From a virus: a DNA stretch of 31,910 bases. A program made the position numbers and the translations under genes. The first letter of the stretch is position 1. Each line of letters opens with the position of its first letter. Below, piece after piece: positions 1 to 5,717 of the stretch. The notes under the pieces are model-generated. The model did not search any database. It worked only from the letters and a program-made list of their open reading frames with translations, and was not told the DNA's origin. Where the stretch lies: positions 1 through 31,910 of IMG/VR virus record IMGVR_UViG_3300013004_000117; one strand, 5' to 3'.

Positions 1-1
1 A

Positions 2-781
2 GCTGCTGTAGAAAAAGCATTACCAAAACTTACAGCAAGATTAAAAAGTTTAGTAAAAGACGGGGATAAGAAAAAAAGTTTAATGCAAGAAGCTAATGAT
101 CTTGCAGCAACAGCATCCGCTGGCGTAAAACTTGTTACAGGAGGGTTTACTAAACTAATTGCAGATGCTGCTGGAAAAGCGGCTCAAACCGATGAAGCTG
201 TTTACATTAACATGCTTGAATCTGCAATGGTGTACGCAGTTGCTGAAATGATAGATGAAGGGTATGGCACCGCTAATTTGGTAAAAGAAGCTAAAGAGTT
301 TAATTATACGCTTCTTGAAAGCGATGACCAAAGTGGTGGTTTAAAAATACCATTTGTTAGTGCTATCATGGATAAGATTGCTCACATGCCGCCTTTTAAA
401 TGGTTTCATGCTATTGAAGGTAAAGTTGCTGAGATTGCCAATAACAGTCTTGCTCGCTTAAGCGCAATCGTTGCAAAACTTGATGGTCCAGGTCCATTTA
501 ATTTTGAAATCATTGGAGGTTTAATTGGTATTGCTGCTGGGTATGCTGCAGAACAACTTGCAAAAGGTGCTGTATTTGGCGCAAACGGCGCAACTATTTT
601 AGGATTTGCAATTCCAGGTGCTGGTATTCTTTACAAAGTTATTAAATATACAGGGTATGCACTTGCTATCTATGGAGTAATTAAAGAGGTAGTTGGGCAA
701 GGCGATAAAGAGGAAGAAAATTCAGATGATTTTGAAGATACAAAATCTAACAAAGACAAGAAAGAAATAGAAAAGAAGTAA
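2..781 (+). CDS. 5'-truncated gene; protein with hydrophobic Gly/Ala-rich C-terminal part, possible internal virion protein
   Basis: The reading frame is open from the left edge, so the start codon lies outside the window; a Met codon at position 83 is internal to continuous coding sequence. The visible part is 259 residues. It begins with a Lys-rich amphipathic helix, continues as mostly helical sequence, and has a long Gly/Ala/Ile-rich stretch (about nt 500-690, containing GGLIGIAAGYAA and GFAIPGAGILYKVI) that could form one or two membrane-inserting helices. The last 35 residues are a highly charged Asp/Glu/Lys tail. I do not recognise the family. Because the next genes include several with capsid-targeting-like leaders, an ejected or membrane-interacting internal protein is possible, but its own N-terminus cannot be seen. 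The gene is clearly coding; its function is unknown. Confidence 0.7.
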   Translation, partial: AAVEKALPKLTARLKSLVKDGDKKKSLMQEANDLAATASAGVKLVTGGFTKLIADAAGKAAQTDEAVYINMLESAMVYAVAEMIDEGYGTANLVKEAKEFNYTLLESDDQSGGLKIPFVSAIMDKIAHMPPFKWFHAIEGKVAEIANNSLARLSAIVAKLDGPGPFNFEIIGGLIGIAAGYAAEQLAKGAVFGANGATILGFAIPGAGILYKVIKYTGYALAIYGVIKEVVGQGDKEEENSDDFEDTKSNKDKKEIEKK

Positions 782-801
782 CAACTTTTCAAACACATTA
801 T

Positions 802-1383
802 ATGTTTACAAATACTCATAAAACATCAAACGATCCGTTAAATTGGTATTGGTTTGATAAAGGGTTTTCTATAGAAGAAATACAAAGAATAGAAGAATAT
901 GCACAACAACTTCCAAGACTAAAAGGAACTATTGGTGATAGCGAATCTGCTGCCGAAGAAAGAAAAAGTGTTATTCGGTGGATTTATAGAAACCCCGAAG
1001 CTGATTGGTTATATGCAAAGATGATTTCTATGGTAGACATTGCTAATGAAAACCTATGGCAATTTGATATGTTTAGCGCAAATGAAGCGATTCAATACAC
1101 TGAATATTATGATAATGGTGGGCATTACGATTGGCATATTGATATGAGTGCTGGTTACCCACTTAACCAACGAAAAATTAGCATGACTGTTCAACTTTCA
1201 GATGAGTCTGAATATGATGGCGGGAATTTTGAAATCATGCGTGGTAGAGAAGTTGAGCAATTACCAAAAGGTAAAGGAAATGTTGTAATCTTTCCTTCTT
1301 ACCTTTTACACCGAATTACTCCAGTTACTCGTGGAGTTAGAAAAAGTCTGGTGCTTTGGTTAGGTGGTGCATCTTTTAAATAA
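802..1383 (+). CDS. 2-oxoglutarate/Fe(II)-dependent oxygenase (PKHD/prolyl-4-hydroxylase type)
   Basis: This 193-residue protein has the full active-site signature of the 2OG-Fe(II) dioxygenase superfamily: HxD in GGHYDWHIDMS (His112, Asp114), a distal iron-ligand His170 in LLHRITPVTRG, and Arg180 ten residues later as the likely 2-oxoglutarate carboxylate ligand. The HRITPVTRGVR block closely resembles the YbiX/PiuC group of PKHD-type hydroxylases, and the length fits a single catalytic domain. The family couples oxidative decarboxylation of 2-oxoglutarate to hydroxylation of a protein or small-molecule substrate; the substrate here is unknown. Such enzymes are common in T4-like phages of aquatic bacteria. 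The start at 802 follows the previous stop by 20 nt and has no Shine-Dalgarno sequence. Class is confident; role in infection is not. Confidence 0.9.
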   Translation: MFTNTHKTSNDPLNWYWFDKGFSIEEIQRIEEYAQQLPRLKGTIGDSESAAEERKSVIRWIYRNPEADWLYAKMISMVDIANENLWQFDMFSANEAIQYTEYYDNGGHYDWHIDMSAGYPLNQRKISMTVQLSDESEYDGGNFEIMRGREVEQLPKGKGNVVIFPSYLLHRITPVTRGVRKSLVLWLGGASFK

Positions 1384-1392
1384 TAAATTGAT

Positions 1393-1587
1393 ATGAAAAA
1401 GTCATTTAAAACATTTGAAGAATTCATTGGAGACGAAACCACTGATTCGTTAAGAAAGAAAGCTCTTGAAGTTCAACAAAAAGACGGTGATGAAATATTT
1501 GGTGAGCCCGATACTCAAGGAAATTCAGGAGAAGATGGAAATGATGATAATGACTTTTCAGGAGATGAAATGGGATCTGTAGATTAA
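1393..1587 (+). CDS. Small acidic protein with capsid-targeting-like leader
   Basis: This 64-residue protein starts MKKSFKTFEEFIGDE, closely resembling the leaders at 1629 and 2108 and the T4 internal-protein leader MKTYQEFIAEA. After the leader there is a short helix (about residues 18-32) and then a very acidic, Gly/Asp/Asn-rich, probably disordered tail ending SGDEMGSVD. The putative cleavage position reads FIGDE rather than the canonical (I/L)xE, so processing is uncertain. It follows the oxygenase by 9 nt. By analogy with T4 it could be a small prohead-core protein or an internal protein; no enzymatic domain is visible. An AT-rich inverted repeat overlaps its stop codon. Confidence 0.75.
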   Translation: MKKSFKTFEEFIGDETTDSLRKKALEVQQKDGDEIFGEPDTQGNSGEDGNDDNDFSGDEMGSVD

Positions 1588-1602
1588 TCATTTAATCTAA
1601 AA

Positions 1603-1610
1603 GATAAATA
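1603..1610 (+). promoter_or_regulatory. Possible late-promoter-like box GATAAATA
   Basis: GATAAATA lies in the 41-nt gap before the gene at 1629 and differs from the T4 late-promoter octamer TATAAATA by one base. It sits 18 nt before the ATG. The surrounding DNA is A-rich, so a chance match is quite possible. Confidence 0.3.
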
Positions 1611-1628
1611 AAAGAAAATAGAAACGAA

Positions 1629-1976
1629 ATGAAATCACAAATCAAAAATTACACTGACTTCATACAAGAAACCGATGTTGTTGGTCATGATGAAGTAACT
1701 GCAACAAAACCAACTGCATTATCAGAAGCCATGTGTGAAAGGCTTAATAAAATGTGTGAGGCTATGTGTGAAGAAATGGAAGCTCGCCACGCTGACGAAA
1801 CAGAAATGACAGCTGAAAGCTACAGAAAAGAATGTGAAAGCAAGATTAATGAAATGTATGAAAGCATTGCAAAGGCTTGTAATGAAATTATGAAAGGCAG
1901 CTATAATGACTCTGACGGAGATATGCGCCAAGGATCAGTACAAGACGTACCAGTTATGGCTGGCGCTGTTCGCTAA
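1629..1976 (+). CDS. Small helical protein with capsid-targeting-like leader (FIQE)
   Basis: This 115-residue protein opens MKSQIKNYTDFIQETD, the same pattern as the neighbouring leaders, with an (I/L)xE-type cleavage candidate after FIQE (residue 14). The rest is predominantly helical and charged: residues 30-90 are rich in Glu, Lys, Met and Cys (Cys in CERLNKMCEAMCEEME, KECESK and KACNE) and look like a coiled coil. The C-terminus ends in a short Gly/Val/Pro tail. No known domain was recognised. Together with 1393, 2108 and 2995 it forms a run of leader-bearing genes. A prohead-core or packaged internal protein is the best guess, by analogy with T4 IPI-IPIII. Confidence 0.75.
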   Translation: MKSQIKNYTDFIQETDVVGHDEVTATKPTALSEAMCERLNKMCEAMCEEMEARHADETEMTAESYRKECESKINEMYESIAKACNEIMKGSYNDSDGDMRQGSVQDVPVMAGAVR

Positions 1977-1991
1977 GATACTTTACATAAA

Positions 1992-2108
1992 ATGTCAAAA
2001 GCTAAAAAAGAAGGTAAACCAAAAAGAAACCGTGGTAACCTAGTAAAGAGATTAAGAATGATTGAAAGCAATCGTGCAATATTACAAAAAATAAAAGAAG
2101 AAGCATAA
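1992..2108 (+). CDS. Small highly basic protein (38 aa)
   Basis: A short frame starts with ATG at 1992 and ends with TAA at 2106-2108; that stop shares its last base with the ATG of the next gene (TAATG), the same tight coupling seen elsewhere in this genome. The predicted 38-residue peptide is very basic in its first two-thirds (MSKAKKEGKPKRNRGN, then KRLRMIESNR) and ends in a short helix (LQKIKEEA). The lack of other coding sequence between 1977 and 2107 and the TAATG junction support it as a real gene. The basic composition would suit nucleic-acid binding or a packaged DNA-condensing peptide, but the function is unknown. Confidence 0.55.
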   Translation: MSKAKKEGKPKRNRGNLVKRLRMIESNRAILQKIKEEA

Positions 2109-2677
2109 TGAAACATATACACACATTTGAAAGTTTTGTCAATGAAGGACAATACATTAATGAAGCAACTGATTATGCAGTAATGCTTACCGGTGGAAGT
2201 ATTGGTGACAAATCTAGACCACGCGATGCTAAAGGCTACGCAGGAACAGAAGTCGCACCTGATGAAGAGTTATTGTCTCAAGACAAAGCCAAAGAAAAAG
2301 CTAAACGCATGAACGCTAATTTATCACCAGGAGAAAAATCTCACTACAACTTAAAATATGTAGTAGTACCAGCTAAAGACGGTAAATTCATAAAAGAATC
2401 TGAAGAAACTAATGAAGCTATTGATACCAAGTATTGGTTGGACTACAATGTCGATTCTTCAAGACCTGAAGATCCTTCTGGTTGGTCAGATAAATCAAAA
2501 GATTTCGAGGATACTTTCGAGGATGCGGTTGATGAATGGAATGCCGAGGCTGAAAGAGAATCGATGATTAAAGGAAAACAAATCGCTGATATTAAGAAAT
2601 TAGCAATGGAGTTTTTCAAAATAGAAAAATGGATATCCATTAATGTTATTCATGCAATGATTGCTCAAGAATCATAA
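2108..2677 (+). CDS. Unknown protein with capsid-targeting-like leader (FVNE...YINE)
   Basis: This 189-residue protein begins MKHIHTFESFVNEGQYINEA, the best-formed example of the leader shared in this region, with two successive candidate cleavage sites (VNE at residue 13 and INE at residue 19). After the leader there is a mixed alpha/beta segment (residues 20-100, including NLKYVVVPAKDGKFI) and an acidic, Trp-containing, helical segment (residues 107-189). A second ESEETNEA stretch occurs near residue 97. I recognise no enzymatic motif. The start codon overlaps the stop of the 38-aa gene. By analogy with T4 internal proteins it may be packaged in the head and trimmed during maturation; this is inference from the leader alone. 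Confidence 0.75.
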   Translation: MKHIHTFESFVNEGQYINEATDYAVMLTGGSIGDKSRPRDAKGYAGTEVAPDEELLSQDKAKEKAKRMNANLSPGEKSHYNLKYVVVPAKDGKFIKESEETNEAIDTKYWLDYNVDSSRPEDPSGWSDKSKDFEDTFEDAVDEWNAEAERESMIKGKQIADIKKLAMEFFKIEKWISINVIHAMIAQES

Positions 2678-2705
2678 TTAAGTAACCAATTTAAAACAAA
2701 CATAT

Positions 2706-2927
2706 ATGAATCACTGGACAATTAAAGTTCGAATTACAGAAGAAGACATGGAGACTGGTAAACTTCGTGGCAAAACAGAAACTTACCTAGTACAAGCTGA
2801 CACTATTGAGGCAGCACAAGCAATGATCCGTGAATTTTTTAAAGGCTTAACATTAGACCATGAAGTACGCAGCGTAAGTAAGAGTGGTATTACAGAATAC
2901 ATTACAACTGAATCTCTAAGCAAATAG
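2706..2927 (+). CDS. DUF4494-like small protein
   Basis: This 73-residue protein (MNHWTIKVRITEED..., with ETYLVQADTIEAAQAMI and ITEYI) matches my recollection of the DUF4494 pattern: an aromatic-flanked strand KVR, a Gly-containing turn, the core E-x-YLV-x-A, a helix with EA spacing, and a final S-x-ITE strand. DUF4494 proteins occur in Bacteroidota and their phages and have no established function; many are about twice this length, so this would be a short form. It lacks the leader of its neighbours. It follows the 2108 gene by 28 nt. The CDS call is secure and the family call moderate. Confidence 0.6.
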   Translation: MNHWTIKVRITEEDMETGKLRGKTETYLVQADTIEAAQAMIREFFKGLTLDHEVRSVSKSGITEYITTESLSK

Positions 2928-2954
2928 AAGACATTCTATGAACTTTATCTGGAG

Positions 2955-2962
2955 TATAAATG
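2955..2962 (+). promoter_or_regulatory. Possible late-promoter-like box TATAAATG
   Basis: TATAAATG lies in the 67-nt gap before the leader-bearing nuclease-like gene and differs from the T4 late octamer TATAAATA only in its last base. It sits 32 nt before the ATG at 2995, a sensible leader length. Functional status is inferred from the match and position only. Confidence 0.35.
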
Positions 2963-2994
2963 GTAATATAATTAAGAAAAAAACAAGAACATAG

Positions 2995-4101
2995 ATGAGT
3001 CTTATAGATTACAAAACATTTCTATCTGAAAGTGATAAATTTGTTGTTATGCAAGATCAACCACCTGGCAAAGGTATCGATACTTTAGGGATAATTAATG
3101 CTAATGATCCTGAAGCAGAAGCAATCATTAAAACATTAAAGAACACTTTAATGGGTAAAGCTATTGTTGAATATGTTAACACAAGATTAAATAAAGCTGG
3201 TTTCGGTAATCTACCTGCATTATCAGCTGTTATTGCAAACTCTTTTAATAAAAACTTTTCTGGTACAGCAAATGACTTAATTGCATTGGAAGGTATTTCA
3301 AATAACTTTCCACTTTCAAACAAGTTTAATCTTAGAGACGTAATGACACCATTTACTAAATATTTAAGTAACGGCTTTTTCGACAGTTTATATAATGACA
3401 CCACATTAAAAATGCCGGGTGGGTCTGGAGTAGGAAAAGGTGAAGTATTTTTATCTTTTCTTGCTGACAATTTATACAAAGGTAGTAAAGGAGACTTACA
3501 AGACAAGTCTTCAAATTCAGAGTATGAGATAAAAGGTGGGTATGGCGCCGGACAGGGTGCAAGCGGTGGTAAAGGATCAAGTGGTGCAAGAATGGGTTCA
3601 GCAGAATCTAATCGAGATGGAGTTACTCAGTTTGCAAACTTATTAAAAATCTTAAGTGATGCAACAGGTTCTCCGGTTGACATTAAAATAGGTTCTTCTT
3701 GGTCAAAAACTCAAAACAAAGATTTGGCTAATTTCTTTAATTCATCAAATGGTGGAAAAGTTTTAGGAGACACAAAATTATTCGATAGCATAATTAATTG
3801 CTTTACGCAGTATAATGTTTCTGTGGATAGCAGCATGAAAACTGACTTTACTTCATCGGCAAAATCAGCAGAAGAATTAAACAGATTCATGATGAAAATG
3901 CACATATACGCATATTGGTCTAAGTCAGGATTTAATGGTATTCTTTTTATTGACGAAGGTAGTAAAAATTGCTATCCTATTAACATCAAATCATATAGTG
4001 ATATTAAATCAGCGATTGACACTGGATCATTTGATAAAAGCAAACTTGAGTGGGGAGCAGGACAGCAAAACAGCGCAATCTCTGTTACTTACTTGGGATA
4101 A
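2995..4101 (+). CDS. PD-(D/E)XK nuclease-like protein with capsid-targeting-like leader
   Basis: This 368-residue protein starts MSLIDYKTFLSESDK, a variant of the regional leader with an (I/L)xE-type site after FLSE (residue 12). Residues 141-181 contain a nuclease-like signature: GxGxGKGE (Glu150), then GSKGDL (Asp167), then YEIKG (Glu178-Ile-Lys180). Spacing and order fit the E...D...ExK active site of the PD-(D/E)XK fold. The motif is followed by a Gly/Ser-rich segment (about residues 181-203) and a mixed alpha/beta C-terminal region. Related GKGE...KGD...E(V/I)KG sequences occur in other large phages as I recall. No signal peptide or TM helix is seen. A role in cutting DNA, perhaps after delivery with the genome, is inference; a structural protein that kept the fold is the main alternative. 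Confidence 0.6.
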   Translation: MSLIDYKTFLSESDKFVVMQDQPPGKGIDTLGIINANDPEAEAIIKTLKNTLMGKAIVEYVNTRLNKAGFGNLPALSAVIANSFNKNFSGTANDLIALEGISNNFPLSNKFNLRDVMTPFTKYLSNGFFDSLYNDTTLKMPGGSGVGKGEVFLSFLADNLYKGSKGDLQDKSSNSEYEIKGGYGAGQGASGGKGSSGARMGSAESNRDGVTQFANLLKILSDATGSPVDIKIGSSWSKTQNKDLANFFNSSNGGKVLGDTKLFDSIINCFTQYNVSVDSSMKTDFTSSAKSAEELNRFMMKMHIYAYWSKSGFNGILFIDEGSKNCYPINIKSYSDIKSAIDTGSFDKSKLEWGAGQQNSAISVTYLG

Positions 4102-4118
4102 AATAACCTACACATGCC

Positions 4119-4433
4119 ATGAAAATTGGAAACATTGAGAAATTTTCTTTTGGGGAGATGACTTCAAACAACAACGGAAAAACATCAGCTACTTCAACAG
4201 CTGGGCTTTATATTATCTTTATAGGTGGTTTAAGTTTCTTTCTTGGAGTAATTGATAAAATGTTCTTAGATAAAACTATCGACGTTATTAACCAAGCAGT
4301 AATGTTTACAACTATCGGCGCAGCATTACTTGGAGTTAAAAATATAGTTGGAGCAAAAAATGACAAAGCAGCAACCGAAGCGGCTAAAGCTACTGAAGAA
4401 TCTGCTGACGAGAACTCTCCGTTAAACTCGTAA
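4119..4433 (+). CDS. Small two-TM membrane protein, holin-like by topology
   Basis: This 104-residue protein has two hydrophobic segments (about residues 29-48, GLYIIFIGGLSFFLGVI, and residues 57-78, INQAVMFTTIGAALLGV) separated by a short charged loop, and ends in an Ala/Glu/Lys-rich hydrophilic tail. That topology suits class II phage holins, but no holin-specific motif was identified and other small membrane proteins look alike. The start at 4119 gives MKIGNIEKFSFGE; an internal Met at 4158 (MTSNNNGK) is a plausible alternative start. It is the last gene of its transcription unit: a strong intrinsic terminator lies 38 nt downstream. Confidence 0.55.
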   Translation: MKIGNIEKFSFGEMTSNNNGKTSATSTAGLYIIFIGGLSFFLGVIDKMFLDKTIDVINQAVMFTTIGAALLGVKNIVGAKNDKAATEAAKATEESADENSPLNS

Positions 4434-4437
4434 GATA

Positions 4438-4453
4438 AACGGTTAGGACCGTT
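4438..4453 (+). repeat. Perfect 6-bp inverted repeat (AACGGT-TAGG-ACCGTT)
   Basis: A compact hairpin with a 4-nt loop sits just after the stop of the two-TM gene and 18 nt before the main terminator stem. It has no clean T tract of its own. It may act with the downstream terminator or protect the mRNA 3' end. Confidence 0.5.
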
Positions 4454-4471
4454 ATTTGGTTCGGCAAACTT

Positions 4472-4506
4472 AAACCTCAGGGATTTGCTATCCTCTGAGG
4501 TTTTTT
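4472..4506 (+). terminator. Strong Rho-independent terminator
   Basis: AAACCTCAG (4472-4480) pairs perfectly with CTGAGGTTT (4495-4503). An inner GGAT/ATCC pairing extends the stem, and the 3' arm runs into a run of six T (4501-4506). It separates the upstream leader-protein unit from the unit starting at 4569, whose promoter-like box follows 33 nt later. Confidence 0.9.
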
Positions 4507-4538
4507 CTTGCACAGAAAACTATGTTCAAATTAGTGAA

Positions 4539-4546
4539 TATAAATA
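4539..4546 (+). promoter_or_regulatory. T4-type late promoter box TATAAATA
   Basis: This is a perfect match to the T4 late-promoter octamer. It lies between the terminator and the ATG at 4569, with no other coding sequence in the gap. In T4 this box is read by sigma factor gp55 with gp33 and the sliding clamp; use of an equivalent system here is inferred. Confidence 0.65.
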
Positions 4547-4568
4547 AAATAAACAAAATAAGATTATT

Positions 4569-4793
4569 ATGTCACAAGAACAAACTGTAGCTGAAACACA
4601 AGTAATAAATGAGTGGGACAGCGTAATTATTCAAATCAATAACGGTGAAATCGGAGGAGGATCAATTCGTATGATGAAACAAGATATTGACGCTATAATG
4701 GAATTACACGGGGTAGATCGTGGATATGCTTTGGAAATGATGCTTCAAGCTGTTGAAACCACACCTAAAGAAAATTTTGAACAAAAACAATAA
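4569..4793 (+). CDS. Small protein of unknown function (74 aa)
   Basis: First gene after the terminator and TATAAATA box. The 74-residue product is acidic, with a short central Gly-rich turn (NNGEIGGGSIR) and two likely helices (MKQDIDAIMELHG and ALEMMLQAVE). No TM segment, leader or recognised domain is present. It lies two bases upstream of the next start, so the two are likely co-translated. I do not recognise the family. Confidence 0.75.
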   Translation: MSQEQTVAETQVINEWDSVIIQINNGEIGGGSIRMMKQDIDAIMELHGVDRGYALEMMLQAVETTPKENFEQKQ

Positions 4794-4795
4794 AT

Positions 4796-5122
4796 ATGCC
4801 ATTTCACCAAGATTTTAATGAATTATTTGGACACGGTGAAATGACTGTACAGCCAGAAGGCTGGGAAGATTTGGTAATTGAGTATGGGTATGGAGACATT
4901 TCACAAGTCAGAAACTTTTACTGGAGAGTAAAAGGAACTAAACATACATTTAGGATTTCTTTACAATTAATAAATGAACATTCAAAAGGAAACTATGAAG
5001 AACACATTGAGTACGTTCTTGAAAACTTTAGGCAAGAATATCTTTCATGGGGGGCACAAGGATTCCCCGAAGACTGGATGGTCGAATACCACAGAGAATA
5101 CAGAAACTTCGTTCAAATCTAA
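4796..5122 (+). CDS. Unknown protein (108 aa)
   Basis: This 108-residue protein is rich in aromatic residues (FYWRVKGTKHTFRISLQL, then YLSWGAQGFPEDWMVEYHREYRNF) and appears to be a compact alpha/beta domain. It begins two bases after the preceding stop. No catalytic motif or known family was recognised. Its 3' end runs up to the promoter-like box at 5127, so expression of the following gene may be partly uncoupled from it. Confidence 0.75.
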   Translation: MPFHQDFNELFGHGEMTVQPEGWEDLVIEYGYGDISQVRNFYWRVKGTKHTFRISLQLINEHSKGNYEEHIEYVLENFRQEYLSWGAQGFPEDWMVEYHREYRNFVQI

Positions 5123-5126
5123 CACA

Positions 5127-5136
5127 ATATATACTA
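5127..5136 (+). promoter_or_regulatory. Late-promoter-like box ATATATACTA
   Basis: The same ten bases occur before 12552 and 17929, and a near match before 8136. Here the box lies in a 25-nt intergenic gap with only 11 nt between it and the ATG at 5148. If it is placed like the T4 late box, transcription would start within about 10 nt of the start codon. Confidence 0.55.
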
Positions 5137-5147
5137 AAAATAATCAT

Positions 5148-5717
5148 ATGAGTATTAAAACTTATCAATGGATAAAAGGTGAAAAGGCAGGGGATGTTGT
5201 AAAAAGTACTGGTGATACTATACTAGAAAGCAACATTGAATTTTTAATCTTTACAGACGGAAGTCGATGTAATACTTCATTACTTGGAGATATGCTAATA
5301 GAAGTGGCTAGTGATAGCCCTGATGATTTAATGATGATGGCGAATGAAATGGTGCCACAACCTAAAATTGTTAAAGCACCTAACCCAAAACCCGTAAACA
5401 ACATAACCCATAACAAAACTTTACCACTACCAGAAGTTCAGCAAACAGATAGTCCACTTATTGCACTTCTTTCTTCTTCAAAGAAAACAAAAGAAAAAGT
5501 AGGAATTACTGTTGAAATAGAACTTCCACCAGCTGACTTACTTAAAGTAGTAGCAGCCTCTTTTGAAGACGGTGAAAAACAAATTTTTGATTACTTAGTG
5601 AATGGCTTATCGCCTAAACAAAACGAAGCAATTAGAAAACAAATTGCTCAAACTATTATGTCAACTATATTTGAAAAAGAAATTAAAACAACAAAAAGAA
5701 AAAATGAAAAACTATAA
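5148..5717 (+). CDS. Unknown protein with N-terminal beta-rich domain and helical C-terminus (189 aa)
   Basis: The frame is open further upstream, but the start is placed at 5148 because the upstream part overlaps the previous gene and a promoter-like box ends 11 nt before this ATG. The 189-residue product has a beta-rich N-terminal region (residues 1-60, MSIKTYQWIKGEKAGDVV and FLIFTDGSRCNTSLLGDMLIEV), a Pro/Asn-rich linker (about 72-105), and a helical C-terminal region ending in a Lys-rich tail. The first residues (KTYQWIKGE) faintly recall the T4 internal-protein leader, but they seem to be part of a folded domain. Family not recognised. It overlaps the Nudix gene by 14 nt. Confidence 0.7.
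   Translation: MSIKTYQWIKGEKAGDVVKSTGDTILESNIEFLIFTDGSRCNTSLLGDMLIEVASDSPDDLMMMANEMVPQPKIVKAPNPKPVNNITHNKTLPLPEVQQTDSPLIALLSSSKKTKEKVGITVEIELPPADLLKVVAASFEDGEKQIFDYLVNGLSPKQNEAIRKQIAQTIMSTIFEKEIKTTKRKNEKL

Noticed and set aside
1581-1598. Inverted repeat AGATTAA-TCAT-TTAATCT overlapping the stop of the 64-aa gene as a terminator
   Set aside because: The stem is almost purely A/T and is followed by A-rich rather than T-rich sequence, so it would be weak on the plus strand. No converging gene makes a minus-strand role likely.
2938-2994. An 18-codon frame (MNFIWSINGNIIKKKTRT) ending immediately before the start at 2995
   Set aside because: Very short, low-complexity and it overlaps the promoter-like TATAAATG box; nothing supports translation.
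3057-3506. 149-aa open frame on the minus strand within the nuclease-like gene
   Set aside because: It is wholly inside a well-supported plus-strand gene, has no start context or motif, and its composition is what antisense of AT-rich coding DNA gives.
5148-5180. N-terminus MSIKTYQWIKGE as another member of the leader family
   Set aside because: KTYQ matches the T4 leader, but the following sequence continues into what seems to be one beta-rich domain and there is no (I/L)xE site at the right place. Kept as a remark only.
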